64,000 nt of DNA from Mixophyes australis. Lineage: Eukaryota > Chordata > Amphibia > Anura > Limnodynastidae. The stretch lies in contig JAVHZZ010000001.1 in NCBI GenBank assembly GCA_036250195.1, forward strand, positions 378,449,407 through 378,513,406, given 5' to 3'. The position numbers were made by a program, and so were the translations under genes. The notes below the pieces were generated by a model. The model worked only from the letters and a program-made list of their open reading frames with translations, was not told where the DNA came from and did no database searches. Of the stretch, positions 10,230-22,801 are shown piece after piece; position 1 is the first letter of the stretch, and the number at the start of each line of letters is the position of its first letter.

Positions 10230-13200
10230 GATCATAGCTTGACAAATCCCTTATACTACCACTATGAGATGCTAATTAAGTAAGTGTGAGCAGATTTAAA
10301 AAGTAATAAATGCATGTAAAAGGTGTTGCAAACATATTTAACGCTTAATATTTTACAGCAGTTATTTATGGCAATTTGCATTTGCAAATTAACATCATAT
10401 GACAGCTTTGCAGAAAGATGCTTCATTACTGTTACCAAAACATTAGACATTCATATCCTCCCTCGCAGGTGTACAGTAGTGCTTATTCCAAAATGATATT
10501 TATACGAAGGATGAAGGATTTATAAGCCTATAAACTTGGCAAGGGTTCAAACCAACCAGCCAAGCAACATTTTTGTAATGTTAATGTCAGCTTTTGACTT
10601 ACTGGGTAATTATATCCGCCAGCAATTGAAAACGAAGTATACAGGCAGCAGTCATGTGGCCAGATATTAACAGGGACTTAGTAATTATGGGCTGTACCTA
10701 CATATTACCAAAGCATGTAGTCATGAAACACTTTTACTAATCACTGTGCAATTGTAACTCTGAGCAACTGCTGTTAATGTTTTGTGCTCCATTTGCACAA
10801 AATTAACTGTATTTGACTGCATTACAAAAAAGTTTAATCCCCCCAAGAGGCAAAATTGTTACTAGTGTGTAAAAATTAGTGTATGTTCTGTGTCTATGTG
10901 CAGCAGGAACAGGACAATCAAAGACAGTACATATAAATAGATAAAAAAGGTAAAGGCATAGGACAGTACAGTACATTGGCCAACATAGTTTTCTTTCTCT
11001 TTACATTTTCCTTTGACTTAATTTTTTTGCGGCTTGGGGGCCTATTTATATTAGCACCCCATCACTGTTGAGAAGTATAACTTTTTTTTTTATCTCAGAG
11101 TCAACTGAGTGTTATTTATCGATACTGCGATACTAGCCCGGAGCTGTAAGAGTCAATCGATCCATTTGCCAGGCCAGTTTCTGTAAACAGTAATACTTTT
11201 AAAAGAATGCTTTATTCAAAGAAGAAAACATTTTTGTTAATGATTTTGTTTTGGTAATGTCATCTTGAGTTAAGAAAGCAAGTATTATAGCAGTACTTGT
11301 TTAAATAGGCGTTGTTATACAAAAGAGAAAGTTATTTACAGCAGGGTTATCACTGGTGTTAATCCCTTAGATGTATATTTATTGGAATTCCTTTTGTTTA
11401 TTGAAAAATTCTCTACATATAGTTTTCTGGAGGTGCAGCAGATATGCCTCCTAAGAGACATATCCAGAGATGCGGTCTATTCTAATTAGGCTGCATCTAC
11501 AGGAGGAGTGAAACACGTGTGCATACCCCTATTGGACATAACCTACGCTCGTAACCCCTTAATTTGCCTCTCTAGATGTAAGAAGTTGCAAATCTACGGA
11601 ACTCAAAATTCTGTTTTGTCTTACTGCACTGCTGTAAATAATTTATCCTGTTTATATGACTCCTCCATAAAAAGGTTAAATGATTGTCCTTAAATAGTTT
11701 TTAGTTTGTTCTATTTTACTTATTGTGACTGGATCACTTATAAATAACTTATTGTATAAATATATTTAAATTATTATCGCAGTTCGCTAATTTATATCAT
11801 TGCAAATTTACTGATTTTTATTATATTGTGTTGCACTTTTGTATAGGAAATGTATGTATTACTGATACAGTGCCAGGGAAAGAAATTCGCTTTTTATTTT
11901 GTAACTTTTGAAGGCAAACTAATTAAGTTAATTAATTTTTTTCATCTCAAAAGTGACAAACACCTGCTTGGGCCTAAAAGCCCAGCAGGAGGTTGCTACC
12001 TGTTGTCATGTCTTGTTAGAGAGACAGGAACCTGTCTGAACAATGTAGACTCAGGATACAAGTATTAGGATATAACAGATTAATGTACATTTTGTTAAAG
12101 CTTAAATTGCATTAGCTCCACGATTAGAGGATATATTCCATCCTAATGGTAATTATTGAATATGATTTATCAATCTTTTGCGAAGCTAACGGTTGTGGTA
12201 GAATCTGTATAAAAAGGAGATCTGTTTGACCATGTATCATCATACCATCTGTATCTTTTGGAAAGATCACTAGTACCACAAACTGCCGTGTGTAACTGTC
12301 CTCATTAGGACACTTGAGCTAATAAAACATCACTGCTTCAAGTTCCTGCTTTGACAGCTACTTACCTGTGCTGTAATTCCTGTGACCTCCAGATTAGCTG
12401 TGGTAGTCAAGATTGCGATTGCCACAATTCCAACAATCGCTATAGCGAAAAAAGCATGCCGATTCAGGCGGTGGGTCCTGGCATTGCCACTTTAAAACCC
12501 AGAATATCACTGTCGCCATTTTAATTCATGTCTTTTGCAACTGGCAGCATTTTCTGCATTTGAAATGTATAGGAGGCGTGTCGATGATGTTTTGTGTCTT
12601 TTTTATGATAAGTCTGGATTTGCTCCATATCAGGATTATTGTAATCAGCATTCTTTTGTCGCTATAGTAATTGTCACAATTAGAACCATCAAAAAAAACG
12701 TACCCCACCTCAAGTTAGACCCAATCTATCTGTCTGTTCTAAGGTTGGGACCCAACATTCCAGTACTAATGCTCTGCCCGCTATCTTGCAGCTCTCGCCA
12801 GTATGATAGGCCAGGGGGAACCATCCACAGCAACCCTGATCTAAAGGTTAAGGTCAGGAGTATCAGCCCAAGTGCCCAGCGATGAGGTACACCAGCAGTG
12901 AAAGTTACCCAGAAGGAACCGGTTCTAGCAACCGGTGTAGGAGCCTAGTGGTGGCAGCAGGCTCCTCCTACTTTGATAAGAGGGGCGCAATTTGGGATAA
13001 AGAAAGGGGACAGTGGCAAGGCAAGCCCAGACAGTCCGCAGCACAACAGACAGGGTGGCATAGGTGGTCCATCCTGTCACTCTTATAACAGTCTTTTATT
13101 CCGCATTTTGGTTTTTGATGCAAACAAATTATAATGCAGTCTTTAAATGTTGTGCTTACTGTATTCAGTGAATTGGGACATTTTAGAGTCAGAAACACAC

Positions 13201-15153
13201 GACACTTAAACACTTGAAAATGGTTAAAATTTCCCATCCTGTTAACAAAATTGTTAGATCTGGTTGATCTATTTTGTGTGATGGGCAATTTAATTGCAGC
13301 TTCTTACGCCCAATAACAAATTTACCGATTTTATTCCTTGAAGAGATCCGGACAAATTGTGCATTGTGATGGTGTACACATGAAAAAATGATAGTTCAGG
13401 TCACACTGTAAGTCTCAGTACCTCTGGAGCACTATACCACCACCATCCCACCTCCTGTACCCTAAAACACCTTGAATTGCCTTGTGCAAAGGAGACCTAG
13501 CTCTCAATTTCTTGCGAATCAGGACAAACATAACAATTTGCCTGAGTGGACAGTTGGGAGATATGCACTAACTACGCAGCAAACATGACAAGTAACACAA
13601 TAGTGGCAGCAATCTTAGTGACTTTTGCCTTTTTGCAGTATAATACAAATTATGCCCATACACGTGAGGCCAAGATTCATGGACAGGTGATATAGATCCA
13701 GGCCTATAACAGCACTTACCTTGGCTGGTGAATTTTAAAGCTATTACCAGCACTGACATTTCAGTTGTTCTGTGTTATCACTATTTGTAGAGAAACAATT
13801 GTCACTGCTATCGAAGAGCGTGTGTAGTTGCTCTTTCTGCAATTAATTCTGGTAGATCTGGCAACTCTTGGAGATAACAGCAGAAGGAGCAAGGCTAACA
13901 CATTTACCAATGATAATACCTGTGACATAAATTAGAGAGAGAGATGTAAGTGATTGTGTCTGGATTGGGGTCTGCTTACTGCACTGCTCTCCGGATCATT
14001 ATGTTCACCGTGGCTCAGAGTATTTACGAAATAAATAAGTGCACTCATCATGTTGGAGCTTCTGACCTGTCCACTCATATTATTATGTTAGTGAGGACAG
14101 CACTGCATGTGACAGGAGCAGTGTTATGATGCGACGAGGGAAGTGGAGGTAACCAGGAAGCCACAAACTTAGAGTTTAATTCAACTACATTTAATTCAAC
14201 TAACTAGAACCGGGATCTATTTTCTATACTAGCTATTAGGACTGGGTCTACTTTTTGCAGTAAGTAGTAATATTTGGTCTGCTTTCCACGCTAGTGTCAA
14301 GGGGTTGAGGTTTTCAACTTTTTATAAAAGCCACCTGGACATTTTTCTTGTGCACAGTTCTCAAAATATCCTCAACTGTATTCATTATAATAGGGTGGAT
14401 TATATTTGCTCTTTGCTTCATATCATTTTCACCACAGTGTAGTTTCTTTTCAAGCATTCTGGGCACGTCCATTTATCTGTTAGACAGACATGCGCCATCA
14501 GGAGCTTAGTACACTACAATCTGGATGCCAGGGACATGACAGTACAAGAAAAAATATATCCCTCCTGTGCTGCCATTAACCTTGTCAGAGGGAAGAAAAA
14601 TGGTATTTAAAGAATTAGTCAGAAAGCATGGTGACATACTAGAAATTACACCTAATTAATTATTGGCAGGAGGCACCAAAAAAATCATCCTTTAAGTTTA
14701 AATTTCTATCATTAAAATGAATTTCCAAAAAATGAGCTTCAAGAAAAAAAATGTCATTGTAAGCTATCGAAAAAAGGGAAAAATGCCATGGGAACGTGGC
14801 CAGGGACATTTTTGAAAAGATTGAAGTTACCAGTGGCTTTACAGCTGAAATATAATTCTGTCTTAAATAACCCCAAGCATGCTATATGTGCAGCATTCAT
14901 TATTAATTTGTAACCTAACATTATTAACTCTTTCAGACAAACATGAGCAGATTGTAAAGTTATCAGGAAATATTTTAAAAATCACTGAGTCAGCCGAGGT
15001 TACAGTGACTAGCAAGCGCTAGTCTGCCTCCAGACCTTTCCAATTCTCCCTTTTAATGCCACGCACACTCCTGTTTCCTTTCTGCTGTCCTGCATTCACT
15101 GATATATAATACAGAGAGCATTCTACTGACTGATATACAATTCAGAGACCATA
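10230..15153. other. About 4.9 kb with no gene or clear element
   Basis: AT-rich, with scattered short open frames lacking motifs. A GC-richer patch at about 12730-13080 may be an old repeat remnant. I cannot support any coding or RNA feature here. Confidence 0.45.
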
Positions 15154-15457
15154 CATCATCATCATCATCATTTATTTATATAGCGCCAACATATTCCGTA
15201 GCATAATAAACAAATAAACAAACTGGGTAAAACAGACAAAGAGGTGAGAAGACCCTGCTCGCAAGCTTACAATCTATGGGACAATGGGAGATTGACACAT
15301 GAGGTTAAGTATATATTTTGCATCTTGGCCCAGCCAGAATGCAAAGGTAAAAGTGACTCATAAGCTAAATGATCCTGTCACACAACAATGTTGGTCAGGT
15401 GGTAGTTGTCTTGTGTGAAATTGTGTAACAGGCAGTAACAGGCTAAAGGTAGTGAGG

Positions 15458-18400
15458 TTAAGAGGGTGGTTGAGAAATATTAGAAGCTTGTCTGAATAGG
15501 TAGGTTTTCAGAGAACGCTTGAAAGTTTGTAGACCAGAGGAGAGTCTTATTGTGCGAGGGAGAGAGTTCCATAGAGTGGGTGCAACCCGAAAAAAGTCCT
15601 GTAACCGGGAATGGGAGGATGTAATGAGGGTGGATGAGAGACGCAGATCTTTTGCAGAACGGAGTTGCTGAGTTTGGAGATATTTTGAGACAAGGGAGGA
15701 GATGTATGTTGGTACAGCTTTGTTGATAGTCTTGTAGGTTAGTAAAAGTATTTTATATTGGATTCGGTAGAAGACAGGCAGCCAGTGTAGAGACATACAG
15801 AGTGATTCAACAGAGGAATAGCGATTTGCAAGGAAAATCAGTCTTTCCGCAGCATGCAAAATAGATTGTAGGGGTTTGAGTCTGTTTTTGGGAAGACCAG
15901 TAAGGAGGGAATTGCAATAGTCAATGCGGGAGATGATGAGTGCATTATTTAAGATTTTAGCAGTGTCTTGTGTGAGATATGTGCGGATTCTGGAAATGTT
16001 CTTTAGATGTATGTAACATGATTTAGATATAGAGTCAATGTGGGGTACAAAGGATAGGTGTGAATCAAGGATTACACCTTGGCAGCGAGCTTGTGAGGTG
16101 GGATTTATGGTCATGTTATCAACAGAGATAGAAATGTCAGGTATGCTCTTGTTGGCGGGTGGGAATATTATTAACTCTGTTTTAGAAATATTAAGTTTGA
16201 GTTGGCGAGAGGACATCCAAGATGATATGGCAGAAAGACAGTCAGTTACATGGGACAACACAGATGTCGAGAGATCAGGAGAGGATAGATAGATTTGGGT
16301 ATCATCCGCATAGAGATGATACTGAAAGTCAAAGGAACTTATTAGATTTCCAAGAGAAGCGGTATAGATAGAGAACAGCAGAGGACCTAGCACTGAGCCT
16401 TGTGGTACTCCAACTGATAGGGGAAGCGGAGCAGAGGTGGCTCCAGAGAAATTAACAGTGAAAGAGCGGTAGGATGAGAACCAGGATAGAACAGTGTCTT
16501 GAAGACCTAGGGATTGCAGCATTTGTATGAGAAGAGAGTGGTCAACGGTGTCAAATGCAGCCGAGAGATCCAGGAGAATTAGGAGAGAGTAATGGCGTTT
16601 AGTTTTAGCAGTGACCAGATCATTGACAACCTTGGTCAGCGCAGTCTCTGTGGAGTGTTGAGAACGAAAGCCAGACTGAAGAGGATCCAACAGGTTGTTT
16701 GCGGAAAGAAAGCGTGTGAGGCGAGTGTAGGCAAGTCTCTCTAGAAGCTTGGAGGGGCAAGGGAGCTGAGAGATGGGACGGTAATTTGAGAGAGAGTTTG
16801 GGTCAGAGTTTTGTTTTTTTAGAATAGGAGTAATCACTGCATGCTTGTATAGTGATGGAAAGATGCCAGTAGAGATTGAGAGATTACAGATTTGAGTTAG
16901 AGGTGAAATGAGTACAGGAGACAGGGATCTACCAATTTGCGAGGGAATATGATCAAGAGGACAGGAGGTAGAGTAGGAAGATAAGAAGAGAGTAGAAATC
17001 TCCTCTTCATTTGTGGGGTCAAATGAAGAGAGGGGGTCAGAGGGTAGTGGGAAGGAATTGAGCTGATTGCTTGTCGAGGGAGATGATACCATTTCTAGTC
17101 TGATCTTATCAATCTTGTCATTGAAGTAGGAAGCAAGATCCTGAGCACTGTTAGTAGATGGAGGGTTCGGGGTGGGAGGATTGAGAAGATGATTAAATGT
17201 ATTGAAAAGGTGTTTGGGGTTAGAAGCCTGAGCATAGATAAGAGAGTATGTTTGTTTTGCAGTGTCCAGAGCATTTCGATAGGAGCGGTAGACAGAAGTA
17301 TATGTGAAGAAGTCATTAGAGCTTTGAGATTTACGCCAGTGACGTTCTGCTTTACGGGACAGTTTTTGAAGTCTTCGTGATGCTCTGGTGTGCCACGGTT
17401 GACATCGAAGTCGACGTGTAGTATGTAGTGTCGCTGGAGCCACTTGATCAAGGGCCGTTGCTAAGGTTAGGTGAAAATGAGGTACTGCCATCTCATGGGA
17501 TGAGAATGTAGAGATAGGGGAGAGAAGGTGTTGGAGAGAGGTGGAAAATTGTTAAAGATTAATAGAATTCAGATTTCTGCGAGTATGAGGAGGCTTGGTA
17601 GAGTTAGACAGTAGAGAGGTTAGAGCAGTGGGGGTGAGAGTGTAGCTGATAAGGTGATGATCCGAGAGCGGGAAGGGTGTGTTAATAAAATTAGAAACTG
17701 AGCATAGTCTAGAGAAAACAAGATCAAGGCAGTGGCCATCCTTATGAGTAGATGATTCAATCCACTGGGAGAGGTCAAGTGAGGAGGTTAGAGAGAGTAG
17801 TTTGGAAGCAGCCTTGGAAGGTGGGTTATCAATGGGGATGTTGAAGTCACCCATGATGATGGTGGGGATGTCTAAAGATAAGAAGTGAGGAAGCCATGCA
17901 GAGAAATCTTCAATAAATTGTTGGTGTGCTCCAGGAGGACGATAGATCACCGCAACACGTAGAGAGAATGGATAAAAAATGCGAATAGCATGTACTTCAA
18001 AAGATGTGAACGTGAGTGATGGGACATTTGGTAGAACTGTGAATGTGCACTGTTGGGAGAGAAGTAGGTCAACCCCACCTCCTTGTCTGCCTTCAGGTCT
18101 GGAGGTGTGGGTGAGATGGAGGCCACCATGTGAAAGTGCTGCAGGTGAGGCAGTGTCTGATTGCACGAGCCATGTTTCTGTTATTGCCAGAAGGTTGAGG
18201 TTTTTTGAGAAGAAGAGATCATGAATGGAGGTAAGTTTGTTACAAACAGAGCGTGCATTTCAAAGAGCACATTTAAAGGACTTTGGAAGAGAGGGGAGAC
18301 AGGTGATGTGTTTGAGGTTTGCTATAGAGCGGTAGTGCTCTGGTGTATGTGTGTGTGAGGAGTGTGGGGGACCTGGATTAGGTGATATATCACCAGCTAA

Positions 18401-18652
18401 TAGAAGCAGAGTGAGAGAAAGATAGGCAAGGGGATTGTAAAATGTGTGACTTTTTATTTTCTGGCGACAGGTGGAGGCTGTACTTGTTAGAGATAATAAA
18501 TAGGACAACAGTTCATGGGTGTTAACTAGAGGTGAGTGGAGTAATGCAGGTGCAATATGAACAAGTTTGTGTGTTGGTGGAGGGGTGAAAGATGACACAG
18601 TCCTAAAGATCATGCCATGAAATGAGACTAAGAAAAGCAATTTGTTAAACAT
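15458..18652 (-). pseudogene. L2 ORF2 (endonuclease-reverse transcriptase), two in-frame stops
   Basis: Three open segments (18652-18260, 18259-17552 and 17551-15458) lie in the same frame and are separated by single stop codons only: TGA at 18262-18260 and TAA at 17554-17552. The second copy at 33.8 kb has CAA (Gln) at the latter place, so that stop is a point change. The endonuclease shows IIMGDFNI and SDHHLISY; the reverse transcriptase shows the [11 protein letters not shown] block, [26 protein letters not shown] and [10 protein letters not shown]. The C-terminal LHWLPV...LWNSLP blocks are typical of L2. Compared with copy two, three residues (LSN) are missing between SSY and RSF. Enzymes of this kind nick target DNA and copy their own RNA there. 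This copy cannot make the full protein. Confidence 0.9.
18368..18394 (-). other. 2A-like motif GDISPNPGP in L2 N-terminus
   Basis: Residues 87-95 of the L2 frame read GDISPNPGP directly after a leucine-rich stretch (LSLTLLLLAG). The known 2A consensus is D(V/I)ExNPGP; here the Glu position is Ser. 2A-like sequences at this position are known from several non-LTR retrotransposons, where they cause ribosome skipping or act with the hydrophobic stretch as a signal. Whether the Ser version works is unknown. Confidence 0.65.
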
Positions 18653-19065
18653 TGTGATAAAAGGAGTAAAAGCAAAAAGTTAGGGGATTTTAAAGAAATA
18701 CCTCTTTGTAGTGTTCCATATAGATAGACAAGTAATGCAGAAATAGGCTGTGGCAGATGTAGATTATTGCTGGAAGTAAAATCAAGTCCAATGTTTGTCC
18801 AACTGTGTTGTCTAACTGTGCATTTTCGTCCACTTTGTGAGAAAATCCCACTTAGTGCAGAAATCACATACGTCTCCCCATACACTGAAGCTAAGATATA
18901 GTCAGTCTAATTTAGGAATACACTACAGATGTGCTAATTGGTCAGCTTATCAAAGGAAAAGAAAACATTTGTGGGATAGGATAGAGGAGGCCAGATACCC
19001 ATCATAAATTAGGCAGCAATAAAAGACTGGGCCAACCTAAGTTTAAACAGATAACAATTTCCTAT

Positions 19066-19442
19066 AACATACTTTAAACACAGATTGCAGGGATGAATTT
19101 CACAGATTAATGATCAGAGTAGTAGTAGTATGGATGAACATACTTTAAACACAGATTGCAGGGATGAATTTCACAGATTAATGATCAGAGTAGTAGTAGT
19201 ATGGATGAACATACTTTAAACACAGATTGCAGGGATGAATTTTACAGATTAATGATCAGAGTAGTAGTAGTATGGATGAACATACTTTAAACACAGATTG
19301 CAGGGATGAATTTTACAGATTAATGATCAGAGTAGTAGTAGTATGGATGAACATACTTTAAACACAGATTGCAGGGATGAATTTCACAGATTAATGATCA
19401 GAGTAGTAGTAGTATGGATGAACATACTTTAAACACAGATTG
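19066..19442. repeat. 71-bp tandem repeat, 5.3 copies
   Basis: Units start with 'aacatactttaaacacagat' at 19066, 19137, 19208, 19279, 19350 and 19421 (exact 71-bp spacing). Copies are almost identical, differing at one C/T position ('aatttcacag' or 'aattttacag'), which points to recent amplification. Each unit contains (AGT)n. Confidence 0.95.
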
Positions 19443-20679
19443 AAAGTTAGTTTTGGTGAACAATGCAGTAGCATTGTCCAATATACTATAACTGCACATA
19501 ATGTGATTTTTAAAAAGCGGACTTTACACTTTTGATTGCATAAATAGTGGCATAAGTTTCTTCAAAAAAATAATACTATTGGTTTAACTTCATATTCAAT
19601 CTATCAAGAAAACAGATTTTACATGATTATCTTAAGTATCAAACAATATATTATTACTGGCAGATGCAACAAAATCTGAGATTCTATGAAACCCTGCATC
19701 AGTTCACAGCTGAGGATGCATCCCCATTTTTTTACCTTAATTATTTAAATGACAAAATGAATAAACTTTGTCTTTTACATATTAACTAATTGATTGTCTT
19801 TGCTTAGATGATAAACAGTATTTTAATAAATTATGTGTCAATCTTTCCATATAATGTCCCTAGAGCACAGTGGCTCCTAACCCAAATTATGCCTGTCATT
19901 TAGCTTCACAAACTATTATTCAAAGTTTCATTATTAATTTACTATTATCTACAGATTAAGTAAACCTATAATATGGAGAAAAACAGGACTCACATAAAAT
20001 TTAAAAGTATGATTAGTAATTACAGATGGGACCAACAGCATGTCAGATACTCCCATTCAGTTAAGCTATTTTGCACACCAAGCCACCGGGGTCCATACAT
20101 AGGTTAAGGAATCCTGCAACAGCATATCATTCTAAATCTTCAAGACACATAGAGGGCCCAATAAAGGCTTCCAGCCGCCCTAGGCTATTACAGTCATTTC
20201 ACCCCCCCCCCCACACACACACTTTCCCCTAATATAGGCATATAGGAAAACTCCTGAATATGACTATTCTCCAGCATTCTCCAGCATTCAAATTTAGACA
20301 GACTGTGCATTATCTGTTACCAGTCTGTGCTATTCTTTCTTGCCTATTCTTGCAGTTTTTTTTGTCTTTTAGTTGGCTTCTGGAAAGTTGGGGTCCTGTT
20401 TTGAAAATATGCAGCAATTGTATTATAATGCAAAATGTTAACAAACACTAAATGATTAGGCCCTTTAGTCCGCAACACGACACTCCCTTATGGCTAGATA
20501 AAACTACCCCATAGCACAGGCATATGTAGACAATAAAATATATGAACATTGTTGTGAAAGAGCTATAATCAAACACACAAATACAAATCTCTACCAGACC
20601 CACCTGACTAATATTTTGCATTCTAGTGACCCTAGATATGCAGCTTTCCCAACTTAAAAACCTAGAATTTTAAAAAATG
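19443..20679. other. No gene seen
   Basis: AT-rich; a poly-C plus (CA)n run lies at about 20203-20222. This may include the 3' part of the LINE that follows, but I cannot confirm it. Confidence 0.4.
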
Positions 20680-20959
20680 ATAATAAAGCGAGTAAGTACA
20701 GTTAAGATAATATTTCATTTGAGTTGCTCGCCAAACTTGCATGCAGTAAATAACAAGGGGTTATCAGCCCATTCCTCCAAAAGATCTTGTATAGGTAAAT
20801 GCAAGAAAGAGATGAAATTACAAGTAGTCAACAAGGAACTATCAGCTTCCAGGTTGACTTAAACATTTTGGGCATTAAGCCATTCACGAACATACCTAAG
20901 GATCCCAGCATGATTGTATAATTTCAAATTAGGGAAATTAATTCTACCGCTAGATAAGT

Positions 20960-21340
20960 GGTCGGAGAACTGTGGTAAATTACCCCAAATGTGGTAAAAA
21001 TTAATTTCCTGGGGGTAATGCTGCCGAGACACACCGCGAGGTCATGTGATTTTTTTTCAATCACATGACCGTGCAGCGGATCCCAGCAGTCTCCTCTTCT
21101 CCTCTCTCCCACTGAATGTTGGCCGGCCCAACGTCATTTTCGGTGAGGAACAGAGAGAAGCAGTGGCAGAAGAAAACAAGACAAGAAGAACAGAGAAGAA
21201 GAAAAAAGAAAAGAAAAAGTCAATAGAAAAGTAAGTAAAATAACAGAGGCACATAGGGTGAGGGAAGTAAGAGAGGGGGAAACAAAACTATGGAGGCACA
21301 TAAGGTGAGGGAAGTAAGAGAAGGGGGAACAAAAGTATGG
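20960..21340. mobile_element. Foreign segment inside the LINE (hAT-like MITE?)
   Basis: LINE homology stops at about 20960 and resumes at about 21350. Between them a stretch starts 'agtggtcggagaactgtggt', similar to CAGTGGT-type hAT ends. It contains a 12-bp hairpin GGTCATGTGATT (21039-21050) with its complement at 21058-21069, and a purine-rich part with a directly repeated 'gaggcacataaggtgaggga' phrase. Family assignment is weak. Confidence 0.4.
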
Positions 21341-21806
21341 AATTCCAATAATTAATAATAGTTTCTTCCTTTCAAATCAAGTGGCAACAAACGATGTAGA
21401 TCTGAAATAAATAACAGAAGATCGTTGGCAAAAGCTACCATTTTTACTTCCTCCGTCCCCAAAGAAATCCTAAAATATAGGATACACAGAAGGGGATCCA
21501 AGGCCAGGCTAAAACAGGGGCAACAATGGGCATCCCTGCCGCGTCCCCCGAGTCATGGTTATTGGTTCACTATACATTTCATTTAAATATAAATAATGAA
21601 TTGGGTTGTTGTATGTGTATTTAACAAACTGGGCAAATTCCCCGCCAAACTCCTGGTATTCAAATGTAAGTTGTAAATGCATCCATTAGATTTTATTAAA
21701 TGCTTTTTTCACATCTATACTTAATAAAATATCAGCCGTCCCTTTAGTAGTATATGTAGATTTAACAATAGCTGCCATAGCAGTCTGTACCCCTTGAACA
21801 GAGTGC

Positions 21807-22265
21807 TTACCAAGGGTAAACATAACTGATGAGGGGTAGAGAAAAATCTGGGAAAATACTTTGTAACCTATTTGCCATTACTTTGGCGAGAATTATAAAA
21901 TCTTCATTTAACAAAGTAATGTGACGATAAGAATATATATGTTCTGGATCTTTTTTAGGCTTAGGAATAAAAATTGTATAAGCTTCATTGAAGCAGTGAA
22001 AGGTAAGTTGATCAGTATGTAATTTACAATACATGGTAGAAAGAAATGGTAATATATTAGGATGTAAAATTTTATAATATTCCCCACATAGACCATCAGG
22101 TCCCTGTGATTTATTAGCGGGCACAGATTTAATAACCAAGTCAATTTCTCGTTCAGTAATTACTGAATTTGAACCAATGCTTTGTGACTCAGTAAGTTTA
22201 GGCATTTTAGTAGACTGTAAAAGGAGATGATGGAGGGTTAGATCATCTATATCAGCAGTATACAT
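21807..22265 (-). pseudogene. L1/Tx1 reverse transcriptase fragment
   Basis: This 152-codon open segment holds the start of the reverse transcriptase: SQGPDGLCGEYYKILHPNIL, then FIPKPKKDPEHIYSYRHITL and LNEDFIILAKVMANRLQSIF. These match the first RT motifs of the L1/Tx1 group. The catalytic Asp region lies further downstream (about 21690-21420) in broken frames; a likely YADD box near 21435 reads as FANDLLL. Confidence 0.85.
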
Positions 22266-22801
22266 ATCTTCATAAAAAGATTGACACTAGGAACCAATTT
22301 CAGAAAATGCCACATATCTACTACCTGATATTGGTTCCTTAATTGCCTTTACATATTGTTTTATTTCCGCTGACATTTTGTCATATTCAATAACACCTTC
22401 CATGCTTTATTGCCCAACCATAGTACCTATTTCTAGAATACTATAGTCTAGACTTTGCATTAGAAGTTAATAGATCTTCAAAAAGCTGTCACTCTTTCAT
22501 ATAGAAATCAAAAGAAGAGACCGATGGATACCTAATATATGCATCAAATGCAACTTTTACAGCTCCATGAAGAAGAGCATATTAAGCTTGAGATTATCTT
22601 TTCTGCTTAGCCAAGTACATAATGATGTGATCCATCAATAAAATCTTAGAGGCCTCCCAAAATAACACTGTGTCATCCCAATGACCTAAGTTGTCAACTA
22701 CAAATTCCATCCATTTGTGGATAAGATTTACCAAAGTCATCTGACTGAGCCAAATATACTGGAAACCTCCAACACTGGCAGTGGTCACATCAGAGTGTAC
22801 C

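Larger units (their letters stand above)
15154..18900 (-). mobile_element. L2-type non-LTR retrotransposon, nearly full length
   Basis: The 3' end, read on the minus strand, finishes 'ggcgctatataaataaatga' plus a (TGA)n tail at 15154-15172, the usual microsatellite-like tail of frog L2-type LINEs. It is followed upstream by 'agattgtaagcttgcgagcagggtc', also present in the second copy at 31.4 kb. One continuous minus frame from 18652 to 15458 encodes an N-terminal hydrophobic region, an apurinic-type endonuclease and a reverse transcriptase. The 5' end is uncertain; about 18660-18900 is probably 5' UTR. No target duplication found. Confidence 0.9.

Noticed and set aside
21046..21254. Lysine-rich or phenylalanine-rich open frames
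   Set aside because: Low-complexity purine tract read on either strand; lies in an inserted repeat.
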